Shown here: piece after piece, positions 1 to 11,149 of the stretch
Layout of the letters: each line of letters begins with the position of its first letter
Position numbering within the stretch: position 1 is the stretch's first letter
Assembly (NCBI GenBank): GCA_002633025.1
Contig: NMRB01000312.1
Span: forward strand, 320,090 to 384,089
Length of the DNA: 64,000 nt
From: Notospermus geniculatus
Taxonomy: Eukaryota > Nemertea > Pilidiophora > Heteronemertea > Lineidae
Reading direction: 5' to 3'
The notes under the pieces: model-generated
Told to the model about the DNA's origin: nothing
Database searches by the model: none
The model's input: only the letters and a program-made list of their open reading frames with translations
Made by a program: the position numbers and the translations under genes

Positions 1-238
1 ACAATATTCACAATAAATCCATCGAAAATGAACTTTGAAAACCGAAATGTCTTCACTTGACGACTTCTTTCCAGAGAGATTACTTTCACCTACTTTGCTG
101 CGTTGCTAAGCATTGTGGGTCATCCCGGATTCTGATTGGCTGCAACAGTAATTCCAGTAAATCTCTGGAAAGAAGTCGTCAAGTGAAGACATTTCGGTTT
201 TCAAAGTTCATTTTCGATGGATTTATTGTGAATATTGT
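1..238. repeat. Foldback (inverted repeat), clipped by window start
   Basis: Bases 1-76 are the near-perfect reverse complement of 162-238, with a spacer of about 85 bp. The outer end reads ACAATATTCACAATAAATCC on the left and its complement on the right. The left arm begins at base 1, so the element probably continues outside the window. It lies upstream of the first visible cpRas exon. There is no coding content; the ORF across it is a by-product. Confidence 0.85.
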
Positions 239-475
239 TGATATGAACCAAATTATCTTGTTAATACATTCAAGAAGGACCATTTGACCAGTTCTAAGAC
301 TCTTGTGCAAATTCTAAATAGGATAACTTTGACGAAAAACAGGTCGGTGTCTTTTCGGTTGATCAGCCTTTCTCTAATATTATACTACGTGTGTACATTT
401 GTACACACAATGCATTGTGTACTACGGTGTGTCCCACTAAAAAACTGTCACCCACGTACTTTTTAACAGTGGCCT

Positions 476-606
476 GTGGAACTCACGGCCTGGAGCATTT
501 CGATTTTACGTTTGTCATTTGTTCTTCTGGTACGTTCACACAGGTGAGCACATGGTCCATGGACCATTTCATGTCCAAACGAGTGAGCACATGGTCCATG
601 GACCAT
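476..606 (+). repeat. Dispersed repeat with internal 37-bp duplication
   Basis: The segment from about 476 to 570 recurs nearly identically in reverse complement at 54714-54815. Its end, GAGCACATGGTCCATGGACC, is duplicated within the copy (about 545 and 582) and appears once more, inverted, at 14603-14631. The palindrome TGGTCCATGGACCA is the common core. The repeat sits directly upstream of a cpRas exon acceptor (664). Confidence 0.8.
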
Positions 607-664
607 TTTTTTTCTTGGAATTTTTACAGTCAAGACTTCATGCATGTGCGATGTTTCTTTCCAG

Positions 665-1681
665 ACTTGTCTCCTCGACATCCTTGACACGGCAGGCCAA
701 GAAGAGTATTCGTGCATGCGCGAACAGTACATGAGAGCCGGAGGGGGGTTTCTTATTGTCTTTGACGTCACCAGGCCCGACACACTCAAAGACGCGGGAG
801 ATGTTTATGAATGGGCATGTCGAGTCAAACGCGAACGATCCGTACCAGCGGTAAGTCGAGGTGCGATCGGAAAGGACGGCCAAAGATAAAATGTCCTCAG
901 TACGAAACCCATTCGAAAGGTATAAATAAATCTAGGCCTTCGTGGGGTTTACGGCACCTTTTTTTCACTAATGCGGCTCCTCAGGCACACTCTGCACCAA
1001 GGAGAAAGCTGACATACTGTAGTTGGAGCATCAGTAGAAACAAAGGTCTATTGCATCGTCGTCGCCGCCAGATCTCAAATTCCCTTATTGATCTATCTAC
1101 AGGTTCTTTGTGGGAATAAAGCGGACCTGACCAACGAACGAAAGGTAGACAGGGAGGATGGAGAGCGCCTGGCAAAGAAACATGGTATCCCGTTCGTGGA
1201 AACATCGGCAAAGACTGGGTTGAACATTGAAGAGGCTTTTCACACACTTGTCCGTCTGATGCCTAGATACGGCATAGATTACAAGGTAAGGCTGAAGAAT
1301 CGGACTGGTCCGTATTAGCGCAAGCAACGAACGCACTCAACGCGTTTTGATAGCGGAGACCAGGAGAGCCTTGTCTTCAATTTCGACTAGACTTAATACC
1401 CAACGCGAATTCGATTCCAAAATCTCAGCGCAAAATCTGAAGGTCGCCTCGTAACGTAATTTCATGGCTTTGTTCTTATTTCGGCACAAACACGACCCGT
1501 AAGTGTTCACTTGATAAAAAGAACTTTGTTCTCCAGCTTGCAGTGCTCGGTGCAGGCGCCGTTGGTAAATCGGCAATTTCTTGCCATTTCGTCTGCAATA
1601 CCTTCGTAGATGACTATGATCCGACGATCGAAGATTCTTACAGAAAACGGGTGGTTGTCGATGGTATACCTAAAGAAAGAG
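665..1681 (+). other. Permuted GTPase domain (exons 1-3 of the cpRas gene)
   Basis: Exon 665-850 encodes switch II ([17 protein letters not shown]). Exon 1103-1285 encodes NKxD and ETSAK. Exon 1537-1681 encodes the P-loop and switch I, with [15 protein letters not shown] closely matching classical Ras. In ordinary Ras the P-loop is N-terminal; here it follows G5 in genome order with continuous phases (0, 0, then 1). This makes a rearranged single protein much likelier than two broken Ras genes. Position 13 of the P-loop is Ala where Ras has Gly. Confidence 0.92.
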
Positions 1682-4600
1682 GTAAGACATCTGCCACCTA
1701 AAATAATATCCTGCGACTGTCCAGCGCAAAATGATCTTTCCGCCTCGCTCGCGAGAATGATCATTTGATGGGGATGTGGAGCCCCCGTCTTCCGAAACAC
1801 TTCCGAAGTGCTCCCCCTCGGACAATTTAGCTCCCGCAAATTTGACCGATGCAAGCTCAGGCTAGCACCTGCAGAATCCTCGTTCTTTTCAGCGGCGCAA
1901 AGGCCATCCAAGTCTAAAGTCCGCCGAAGAAGTCTTTCTCCACCGGGAATGCAGTATCAGAGCAACGCGTTTGGAATGCAACGTCGAAATAAGAGAGCCG
2001 TGCAAGCCCAACAGGCGACCCCAAAACGAAAATCGTTTTTGGGTAAGTTGTTTTCCCGTAAAAAGCAGACGAATGCTCTTCCCTCTCAGAATAGGGGTAG
2101 TTCATCAGATGAGGAGGAGGACCAGCAGCAACAGATCCAGGCACCACCGCAACAACAGCAACAGCTCCAGGGACCACCAGAACAGGCCTCCGGGGAATCG
2201 GCATCGCCTCCACCACCATCGCCGCCCAAGGATCGGAAGGAAAAGGTAGGCCGAAAGTTGAACTTAACACTCAGAATTAACCGTGGCTCAGAAATTGCGA
2301 CGATCTATTAAATATAGTCGGTGGCTACGCCGTAACTGTTGGCGATTACGCAATACGCAGATTCTGGGAGATCATGTTCAATGACGACAATGATCATTAA
2401 ATTAACTAGAATCTTTGCTACTCATGGTTTCATGTGCGAGTTAGGGAGCGGATGCTAAGAGGACCTGATTTCTTTAGGATGACTTTGTATTGGCTAACAT
2501 GTTACTCATACCAAAAATAGATATATTTTTGGTATTTTCTTATCTATTTTTGCTCATACGCAAATGAATACCTTCTGCCTAATAGGTCGTGAAGAAACGA
2601 ATGGCGAATGCTAATGTGGTTGCATTGCGTCTGGGGGCTCTGGCCGACGACTCTCGGATAACCACAGGAGACCCCATCCACTGCGACAACTGTCCTGTCA
2701 TACTGTCCGCCATTTCTGACGTCAAGGAGAATCGCCGGTGGACATGGTAAGTCGACATTTTTTCATACAATCTGTAGCATTGTTCAACCAACCGCTTTTG
2801 GTTCTTCTGCAGTTCAATCATGATAACATTGCTTGCCTTTAAATTTTGGCCGATAAAACTTGAATGACCATACATCAACGGAAAATACTAGAAGTATAAT
2901 TAATTGTCAATGAGTTGACCTTCTGCAGAAGACGACCTCAAGAACAAAAGACGCCTGAATATGTAAAACGAAAATTCTCTCTCCAGCGAATTTTGCGGAC
3001 ATGAAAATCATCCCGACATCGACGATGCTGAGATACCGAAGTTGCCGAGCAATGATTACGTGGTGTTCGCTCCCCCTAAGGCGGCGGAGAAGGTCGCAGA
3101 GAAGAAGAAGGATGATGACATAGACCTGAACGATACGCGGCTGTTGATCTATTGCATCGACGTCAGCGGCTCAATGACAGTAGAAATAGAGATGCCAGAC
3201 TTGATGAGTAAGTAGGTAAAGCCCCAATCACACTGGGCTAGTTCTCAGTACGTTTTGAAAATTTTGCCGAACGGGCTCAAACTGTGTGCGAACGGAGTGG
3301 ACGTAGTGGCAAGTTTTTACGGTCTGTTTACGAACTTCATGGACGGGAAGGGTGCTCCAGAACATCGAGGCATTATTTGGCCAAGGGTTACACGTTCTAG
3401 CCCGTTTTACAATTTGTTAGGACGGGGCAGGACGTTTTGAGAACTACTTCAGTGTGACAGGCCCTTTATACCCCCATCACACTGAGCTAGTTCTCAGTAC
3501 GTTCTTGAAAATTTTGCCGAACGGGCTCAAACTGTGTGCGAACGGAGTAGACGTAGTGACAACGTTTTACAGTCTTTTTACGAACTTCGTGGATGGGAAG
3601 GGTGCTCCAGTACATCGAAGCATTATTTGGCCAAGGGTACACGTTCTAGCCCGTTTTACGATTTTTTTAGGACGGGGCAGGACGTTTTGAGAACGACTTC
3701 AGTGTGATGGGGGTATTAATTAACATGAATGAAAAATGCTATACGACAAGGTACACCACCGGCAGTTTAGCAATGTGTCCCCCGAACGACTCAACCATTC
3801 AGAGATCAATGTTTCCCCAGTTCGCTTTCCACTTCTAGCACGACTCTTTTTCGAGACAGTTTCCATCAAGTGTTTACACTGCGTTCATTCGTCACTTCAC
3901 CATCGGAGAACACGAAGAGCGACCAGATCATGCAATCATGGTTCCACTGAATGGAGGTCTATTGTAAACTTCGTTCTTTCTGCAACATTACCTACACGAT
4001 CGAAAGTAAATACATGTACATGTATCATGATACTAAAACTCTTCACTTGATAGGCGAGTGGCGGAACATTCAAGGGCGTGATGCATCCGGAAACAGCGCA
4101 AGTCGGCTTGACTGCGTAAAAACGGCCGTGTTGAGGTAAGCTTACATGTATGTTCACATGTTCTTTTGCCGAGGCAGCCTCCAGCAATAATAACATCATT
4201 TTGATAACCAACTCCATAAACACCCTCCATCTAACCGCAATGTACTGTTAAGACTGAAAAGGTACTAGATAAGTTTTCTGTGGCGCGTTTAGAATTTTCA
4301 TGTTGAAATACGAAGGCAAGTTCAGCACTTAAATATTGAAAGTTAAGTCGTTATTCACGTGAATATGGGCCTTCCTCAAACAAGCTTCACCGTTCATTTC
4401 TTTAGGCAACTCGAACGACTCAAAATCGAGCGTCCAAACAAGCGAGTGGCCTTGATGACGTTTGAAAGCCAGGTCAGAATCCTTGGCGATGGACGCGCCG
4501 AGAAGTTGGTGAAAGCCAATATGCACAGTCTGGAGGAGACTGCACGAGAAGGGAAGAAAGTTGCCGGGAATATGGCGATCAAGCCCCTCACAAAAAGCTA

Positions 4601-7600
4601 TGAGTAAGGTTTTAAATCAACTACGCCTAGAGCCATGATCAAGTGAAATTGCCCTTGTTTTCGTCTTTTACCTCGCGATCAGGTGTCATTGTAATGAATT
4701 CGACATGTATATTAAACGTTATTTCCTTGTTCGTTCCAGGTGCATAACCGCGGCAGTGAATAAGCTATCGACAATGGGCTGTACCGCCCTTGGCCCTGCT
4801 TTAGCTGCAGGTGTCGGTATGGCTGAAGGACACCCAGCACCGGAGGTGGTCCTGTGTACTGATGGAGAACCCAATACCGGCATGGGATCTCTGGGTGGCG
4901 CGGACCCTGACTCTGCATTCTATGAAATGGTATGAACATTTAAACTTGGTTTATTCTGAAATTAAATAGGGTCATTTTTGACTGAGGTCGAATACGGCGA
5001 TGGAATATTATCAAAGATTTGTGCGTCTTCCAGGTTTGGCATCAGGCCGCCCCTTCGGACTGAAAAAGTACGACACTTCAAAATCTGCGCGTTTGCAAAG
5101 GCACCCCTGGAACATTTCATTTTGATGATCCCTATACCGCCCACCGCACAAAAGGTGGGCGCGGTCGTCATTGGTTTTATATTGAACTTCTCTCTCTCTC
5201 TTTCTCTCTCCATCCAATCTATGGTGACAGGACCAAATCTATTTTTCCGATCACCTTCGTCGGTTGCTTGGCTTCGTAATGTACCTCACAACACGTTTTC
5301 CCTTTCAGGTCGGCGAATACGCAATGCGAAATGAGACTAAGATATCCGTGATAGCTCTTCAGGGGGCCGAGTGTAACTTACAGTACATCAGCGTTGCTGC
5401 TTCGATGACCGGAGGCACTGTGAATGTACTGAATCCCAGCGAACTTACGCGGGAAATAAGATTACTTTCACAGAATCCTGTCATTGCTACAGATGTGACT
5501 GCCAAGATCATACTGCACCCGACACTGTGTTTTGATGACCCGGATGTGAAGGAGGTGAGTGCCACAAAGTTGTACGGTGTCTGATTTTTAATTTTCGATG
5601 CGCACAGTTTGTCTCACAGTCCAAATAACAAAAGGAAGAAAACTTTCGTATATTTGCCGTCCCAAAACAGCACGTAGACTGGTACCCGATCCTAACTATT
5701 TTACATCGGGCTTTAAAGCGACACCATCGGTAGGACCAGGTACTAGTCTAAACAGCACGGAGACCAATTACCTTCGCTAGGCATTATGGGTAAACCCGGA
5801 TAATGCCTTAGCCTTCAACTGCTGTGATGCGCCTGCACAAAAGTGCAGTGAATAAATTTAGGCCTTTTTCTGCCCAAATGTAGGCCTTTTTGGAAACAAT
5901 AATAAAATATCTACCAATAAAGCTCTCAAAAACGACCAAAAAAGGGTATTTTGACGTTGCAGTTGTCAAAACGTACGGAACTACATCGGAAGGATAAAAC
6001 CAAATTACTCAACAGGTTCTTGGTTTGCTCAACCAATCAGGACACTGCATTGGCAGAATGTAAACAAGACCATGTGGTTATCAGCTGTCACGTGCTTCTG
6101 TTGACCAATCAGATAATTAGGTCGACGAAAAAACGTTTCGTATACGTGCCCATGAAATTCTTCAATTCCACTTGGCATGTATTGGAACTACGATCGCTCC
6201 GCCGAGAAAGTAGGTAACTGATGGCAGTGTCACTAGGTCGAAGACTGGAGGTGGCGCTGTGTGCAGTTTGCACGGAGACTCGGGTCGTCTCGCGCAAGGA
6301 GACCCTGTTATGGCTTGTCTGTTGACATTGTGTCCACACAGGCTGCGCTGCGCGAGACTTATTATGCACGAGGTATGAGCGCCTTCTGTTGTCACAATGG
6401 TCTGTTGACAGATGATGGCTTGTTACAACCTTGCTAACCCTAACCCTGACCTTCCGGTCTTCCCGTCGGCAAATCAGAATAATCGTCGCTGAGAGTAACA
6501 AGCGCTCGGATTGGTTACCAGATTTTCGTATGGGCGCTAGTTTCGAGCACTTCTTAGAACACGTAACCAGAAATGTTTATATTTTGGGGGGCGTGGTCCG
6601 TATTTTTCTGTAATCTTTTTTTCAGGTGACAACGATCTTGGATAAGATGATAGGAAATGTTAACAAGACCACGGACATAACGTATGCGTACAGGCCCAAT
6701 CCAAATACAAAACCAACGGGCGAGATAACCGCAATCCCTTTCCAGGTAATTAAAAATCATATAGAGCCAATTTCTGTATTCGGCAAGCATTTTACTTGTC
6801 AAATAACCACTTTATTTCCTAAAATAATGGACTATTATTCTGAATGTTTCGTAATCTCGGTGAGTAAGAGTAAAGTCCCTTTCTCACCACATATTTAGGC
6901 ATTTTGGCATCAAGTTGACGAAGAATTTTGCTCAAAGATGATAATGTTTTCTCTTTGGTCTGACGATCTTGTGTGTTTGCTCTCCTTCAGATTCAGATCC
7001 ATTACACGAAGCCTGACGGAATGAAGTGCCTGAGAGTGATAACACACTTAATTCCAATAACCAAGGACAGGAAAATCATGGAAGAAAATATCAATGTTGC
7101 AATAACTGGACTTGCTGTTGTGCAGCAGTCAGCAGCCCTGGGCAAGCAGGGGAAATACAAAGAAGGCAGGGAAAATTTGTAAGTACTAGTTCAGTGCGAT
7201 GATATAAAAGATTCTCATGCCGTCGAAAAGTCTCATAGCGATAATCTTGTAATCCAGTGCCTTGATAGAAGTACGTCGATGGTGCAGTCCGCTCGGCCCC
7301 ATACTTCCACGCCACGTCAGTTTATATTCCAGCGGGGGTGTTGTGGGTAGCTGTTTGAAACTGCGGGAGGAGTTAGTGATGCAGTATCACCACTTTATTT
7401 CAGTCAATGTCAACGTGCAACGTTCTCAACCACGTTGAAGTGCTGGCGTAACAGCTTGCCGTATGAGTTTTTTACGGCATTGAACATGGTTACCAGGGGG
7501 TAGATACATGTATGACCCAGAACAGGAGGGTGTGCTCACCCATTACCGATAAATATCTCTTTTAGTGTTCATTCAAAGTACCCTTTCTTCCCACAGGCTT

Positions 7601-8133
7601 GCAGCTGAGCGAATGATGCGTAGAGGAGCCAAGACTGATCGCCAGTGTGAGGAACACTTTGGCTTCATTTCTGAAAATGTGGATATTGATGAGGAATTGA
7701 GAAGAAACTTAGGAAGAACGGTAAGAGACGACGACGTCAAACTGTGGGTTGTCTGCAAAACGAAATGTCCTTGCATTCCAAAGCGAGAAAATTTGCCACT
7801 CTTGGCCCCACAAGGCCTGATATCGCTCCTTGATCATTTGCATGCAAATCAGAAAAGATACTTAGTAGTCAGTGCTGATGATTTGGTCTTCGGGATGAAA
7901 ATTCGTCAACACGTCGTGGCAGTCAAACAAAATGTATGCAGCGTTTCATGTTGATCATTGTTTGATTGCAGGATGGCAAAATGGAGGATATGTCGGCCAA
8001 CGTCTACCAACAGAAGAACTCCAGAATGAACGCCAGTCGAATGATGGCCGGATCAGCCAGAACCAAGGCAGTCATGTCTAAGCAGAACAAGAGCGAACAA
8101 CTGCAAATGCAGTACTATGGCTACAGAAGCTAA
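665..8133 (+). CDS. Circularly permuted Ras protein with Sec23/24-like module (14 visible exons)
   Basis: Exons: 665-850, 1103-1285, 1537-1681, 1893-2245, 2586-2746, 2987-3207, 4054-4135, 4406-4603, 4740-4929, 5309-5554, 6626-6745, 6991-7178, 7597-7720 and 7972-8133 (TAA 8131-8133). All have AG/GT boundaries and compatible phases, giving about 852 residues. The Ras motifs run G3 (DTAGQEEYS), G4 (GNKADL), G5 (ETSAKTG), G1 (GAGAVGKSA), G2 (YDPTIEDSY), which is the order of the known cpRAS family. Equivalents of Ras Gly12 and Gln61 are kept, so GTP hydrolysis is plausible. After a low-complexity linker come a CDNC/CEFC zinc finger and a vWA-like trunk with MIDAS DVSGS and TDGEPN, resembling Sec23/Sec24. 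There is no C-terminal CAAX box (the end is YYGYRS), so Ras-type prenylation is not expected. The first coding exon is uncertain: ATG 644 is in frame, but TTTCTTTCCAG at 654-664 looks like an acceptor, so an upstream exon outside the window is likely. No frame breaks were seen. Confidence 0.93.
1893..2245 (+). other. Basic and Gln/Pro-rich linker exon of the cpRas gene
   Basis: A single 353-nt exon joins the GTPase to the zinc finger. It encodes basic stretches ([22 protein letters not shown]), an acidic SSSDEEE patch, Gln runs and a PPPPSPP segment. The compositional bias suggests a disordered tether. The basic patch could bind acidic membranes in place of the missing lipid anchor; that is inference only. 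Confidence 0.8.
2586..8133 (+). other. Sec23/Sec24-like zinc finger, vWA trunk and C-terminal regions
   Basis: CDNC (exon 2586-2746) and CEFC (from 2987, with the first Cys codon split across the intron) form a CxxC...CxxC finger. It is followed by [13 protein letters not shown], a MIDAS-type vWA strand, then [16 protein letters not shown] and [12 protein letters not shown]. Residues ending [20 protein letters not shown] (exons 6626 and 6991) recall the Sec23 beta-sandwich, and the following helices recall its helical region. The order matches a COPII inner-coat subunit, but no gelsolin-like domain is evident. The assignment is from motif order, not alignment. Confidence 0.75.
3218..3713. mobile_element. 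Head-to-tail pair of MITE copies in a cpRas intron
   Basis: Two units of about 250 bp (3218-3470 and 3471-3713) share most of their sequence in direct orientation. Each unit has inverted ends: CATCACACTGAGCTAGTTCT at 3475 matches the complement of the end near 3713. TA dinucleotides flank the units, suggesting TA target duplications as in Tc1/mariner-type MITEs. The intron is 3208-4053. ORFs in the units are repeat-derived. Confidence 0.8.
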
Positions 8134-8465
8134 AAACTATCACTCTGTGTTTCTTCAGCTGATGTCTTGCCAATTCGTTGAATGATATACAGTACATGTT
8201 CACGTATACACAAATCTGGGATTGATGGAATCTCTCAGCCAATTGATCCTTTTTTTTGTCAACGAGTTCAGTTGACTGTCCAGTTGGCAGACTGAGGAAC
8301 CAATCAAGGTCAGATATCGATGTTGACATCCGCGGCAATCATACTCTGTACTGTGCAGCGGCTACTTAGTAATTTTGTTATGTGATGGCCACCATCCTCG
8401 TATATACATGTAATCAGTGTATATGCATGTACGCATCCATTGATATTTTATATGTGAAAAAAATC
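8134..8465 (+). other. 3' untranslated region and flank of the cpRas gene
   Basis: Non-coding sequence follows the TAA at 8131. It contains several ATG/TACATGTA words but no canonical AATAAA. The first AATAAA lies at 8813-8818, beyond an inserted repeat, so the polyadenylation site is uncertain. Confidence 0.5.
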
Positions 8466-8725
8466 AGGGCCGGATCCAGGGTTGACAGAAAGGGGGGGGG
8501 GCGTAGCTCGACGGAGGTGGTGAGCACTGAAAGCGCAAAGCCGAAACGGGGGTCTGGGGGTTCTCGCCTAGAAAAATTTGACAATTTAAGTGCTTTCAGA
8601 TGTATTTTCCTGGAATCTGAGAGCAAAATACGAGTCGAATTTTTATGTGATTAACTTTTTCTTGCTAAAAAAATCATTGCTCTGCCAAAAATGGGGGGGG
8701 GGCGTACCCCCTGGATCCAGCCCCG
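8466..8725. mobile_element. MITE-like element with GGATCCAGGG ends and G tracts
   Basis: The left end GGGCCGGATCCAGGG (about 8467) and right end CCCTGGATCCAGCCCC (about 8709-8724) are inverted repeats. Each is followed inward by a run of nine or more G on the top strand, with GGCGTA next to the run. The element has no transposase. Confidence 0.75.
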
Positions 8726-8859
8726 AAAATGTGCATGTAGTGGCGATGTCTATACAAATCATGTAACGTACGTACATGTACATCTTCATGATAAAAACAT
8801 ATAGGTTCTTGCAATAAATTGTCTACCACGCATAGGCCCTATATGATTATGGGAAAGAG

Positions 8860-9180
8860 CAACGGGATAGGGAATCTAGGCTAAAGTTGTAGGCCTAGTC
8901 GTAGGCCAAGGCCTAGCCTACTGGGCCTAGGGTAGGCCTACTTGACACTGGACCTACATTCCTAGGCTAGAGGATCTGTCGATCTGATCCCTTCCTTGCT
9001 GTGACAACAGTAATGTGATTGATTTGTCTCTCCAGTCAGGTAAATAAATAGGCCTACTGTAGGCCTACTCACCATCCAGACATTTCTAACTCTCAACTTC
9101 CAAATTTATAAAACGGGACGTTTTGACTGGAATTGCTGGGACGTTCTGGCATTGGGACGTTTTGACTGGCTACCATAGAT
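8860..9180. repeat. TAGGCCTA-rich tract and short GGGACGTTTTGACTGG repeats
   Basis: About ten copies of the palindromic word GGCCTA/TAGGCC occur between 8838 and 9070, giving a self-complementary low-complexity tract. At 9115-9175 GGGACGTTTTGACTGG is repeated. The interval 9180-9837 that follows is AT-rich, with no gene or clear element that I could identify. Confidence 0.6.
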
Positions 9181-9837
9181 GACGTCCCAGCCCACCAGCC
9201 GTCATGTTCTGTAAAACGTGGAAATCCGTCATGGATGCTGTGAGGTTCATCCTAGGCAATACCTGTGAGACACCGGAAGAAAGCAAATGAGTGACAGTGT
9301 GCACTAACATTGACGAGAGACAAAGAGCAACATTCCAGTTAAAGGTCTTAACTGAGCCCGAGTGATATGAACATGTACTGCGCAATAAATGTGAATAAGT
9401 TTTAAGAAATGTTCATAATGCGTTGTTATTTTTGAAAAGTGCTGTTTTTTTAGTTTTCCGGTTATACAAACCAAAGGAATGTATCTTCTTCTGTCTTATA
9501 TCTTTATTTTGCTTCCTTTTCAGAGAAACACTGATTCAGATTGTACACAGAGTTTGCAACCAATTCAATAAAGTTTTTTTTCACATTTCAACGCCGCTTG
9601 TCTTCTGTGTCATCTTCGTACACGGCGATTTTGTGTTTCATTGAATCACTTTTTATGATTTGCTGTATGAATAGTTCCCACCACTGAATAAAATGTTGAA
9701 TATGTCTACAGACACCATGTGGGGGTGAATGCGCACCGGCTCATAAAAAGTCAGAATCAAAAACACATTGTCATCCCTGGGAAATTTTATCTTGTTGTTG
9801 TGGTCACATTCAGAATCTTTCGGTTTTGTCAAGTAAT

Positions 9838-10231
9838 AGCGAGGTTTCGCAAATCTGACGAAACAGGAAGTACGAAATAAGAAATTTGACTTCATTTCCG
9901 GGCCCTAATATATTTCTGGAGATGGTTGGTGCCACAAATGTGCCTGCTGCCAGTGTGTCTTATCATGTAAGCAGGTAAGACCGAGAGAGTTATGGTGCAT
10001 CTTGAATTTTTAAATTTCCACTTCGTAGATACGACGTGGAAACGAAAGATTAATTTCAAAGTTTAATATACATTGTACCTCTATCGGTCTGACATCATAC
10101 CCTAAAAGACGCTCTTGCAGCAGGCGATATTTGTGGTACCAACCATCTCCTCAAATACATTCAGTCATTGAACTGAAGTCCAATTTCGTATTTCGTACTT
10201 CGTGTTTCGCTCAGATTTGCGAAACCTCACT
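9838..10231. mobile_element. Foldback element, terminal core GAGGTTTCGCAAATCTGA
   Basis: The arm at 9838-9950 pairs with 10117-10231 (right end TTTGCGAAACCTCACT), interrupted by small indels. The arms are about 110 bp and the loop about 165 bp. The terminal core GAGGTTTCGCAA is shared with elements at 13526, 42567 and 63344. No transposase is present. Confidence 0.8.
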
Positions 10232-10497
10232 AACACGTTTCAGGATGTTGACACTGTTCCACGGTTTCCAAGTAGTTTGATTGAAATAAGTATTGTGATG
10301 TGGCATGCACAGGTAAAAAATAATCACGAGACACCAAGCCTCCCTGGTTTTGAAATCAGTGTATTGTGCATTGAATTATAACGCAGCATAATACGCTAAA
10401 CACATTATGATAATCTACGATAACCCAATTCAATTCGTTTCAACCAGACAAATGGTTTGAGCATCCAGAGCGGAACTGATAACGCACAACGACCACG

Positions 10498-10959
10498 ATG
10501 TGGATGTGTCTGTTTGCAGTTTTTGGCTTGTTGCATGTTGTCAATTCCGACATGGTGTTCAAAATACGTGTAACTCCAATTATTTCTTCACGCCATATCA
10601 CAGAAAGTCATCACTTGGTTTGTTCATATTCATTCAAAGAACTACTACAACCGCAAGACAGACTCCAGATTCTGAAGGTGGAGCCAAACTCGAAAGGTAA
10701 ACGTGTCAAAGTCATGGCAGAAATGGCCAACACAACTTCAAGGGAATCGTGTATTGTCAAATATCCCTCGGATATAGCTTTTATGGGAAAAACGAGACCA
10801 ATAGATGGAATATGTCGAACAAAAAACAACAAACTATTTTTGGATGCACTCGTATACGACTCGGATACGGTAACTGGAATGTGGGTATGTGAATCAATTC
10901 GCAATTCCACACTCGGCGAAAGACTTTGGATAATCGCTCACGAGAGGGAGACTAATTAA
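10498..10959 (+). CDS. Small secreted protein, possible Ig-like domain, single exon
   Basis: The ORF encodes 153 residues starting MWMCLFAVFGLLHVVNSD. The hydrophobic stretch and VNS-D site look like a signal peptide. The mature part has a Cys in HHLVCSYSF and a Cys in MWVCESI about 85 residues later, spaced like an immunoglobulin-fold disulfide, plus two more Cys (ESCIVK, GICRT) and N-glycosylation sequons (NTT, NST). It ends with TAA and is followed by AT-rich sequence with AATAAA at about 10986, as a gene end would be. No splice signals are needed. I do not recognise a specific family. It could be a real lineage-specific gene, or one exon of a larger receptor ending early. Confidence 0.55.
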   Translation: MWMCLFAVFGLLHVVNSDMVFKIRVTPIISSRHITESHHLVCSYSFKELLQPQDRLQILKVEPNSKGKRVKVMAEMANTTSRESCIVKYPSDIAFMGKTRPIDGICRTKNNKLFLDALVYDSDTVTGMWVCESIRNSTLGERLWIIAHERETN

Positions 10960-11149
10960 TTTTTTACGTGGATAAAACGAAAATAATAAATTCCATTTAT
11001 AAACATGAAAGAATACAATTTTGTGTTATTACATTCTTTGTATTCTATCGTACATTCATATTTTCGTACATTCATATCCTTATCACAAACATGTCAGTAT
11101 GAGTATGACAACAACTATTGCCAAAGTGAAACCGCATCTTAGTGCCTCA

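Noticed and set aside
644-664. ATG at 644 as the true start of the cpRas gene
   Set aside because: It is in frame, but TTTCTTTCCAG at 654-664 is a strong acceptor, and the permuted domain should begin upstream of the G3 strand. An upstream exon is more likely.
463-883. Minus-strand ORFs opposite the cpRas exon
   Set aside because: They are shadows of the repeat and of the GTPase exon, with no domain of their own.
1808-1892. Separate gene starting at ATG 1808
   Set aside because: Only the part after the acceptor at 1892 matches the phase of the preceding cpRas exon. The ATG lies in the intron.
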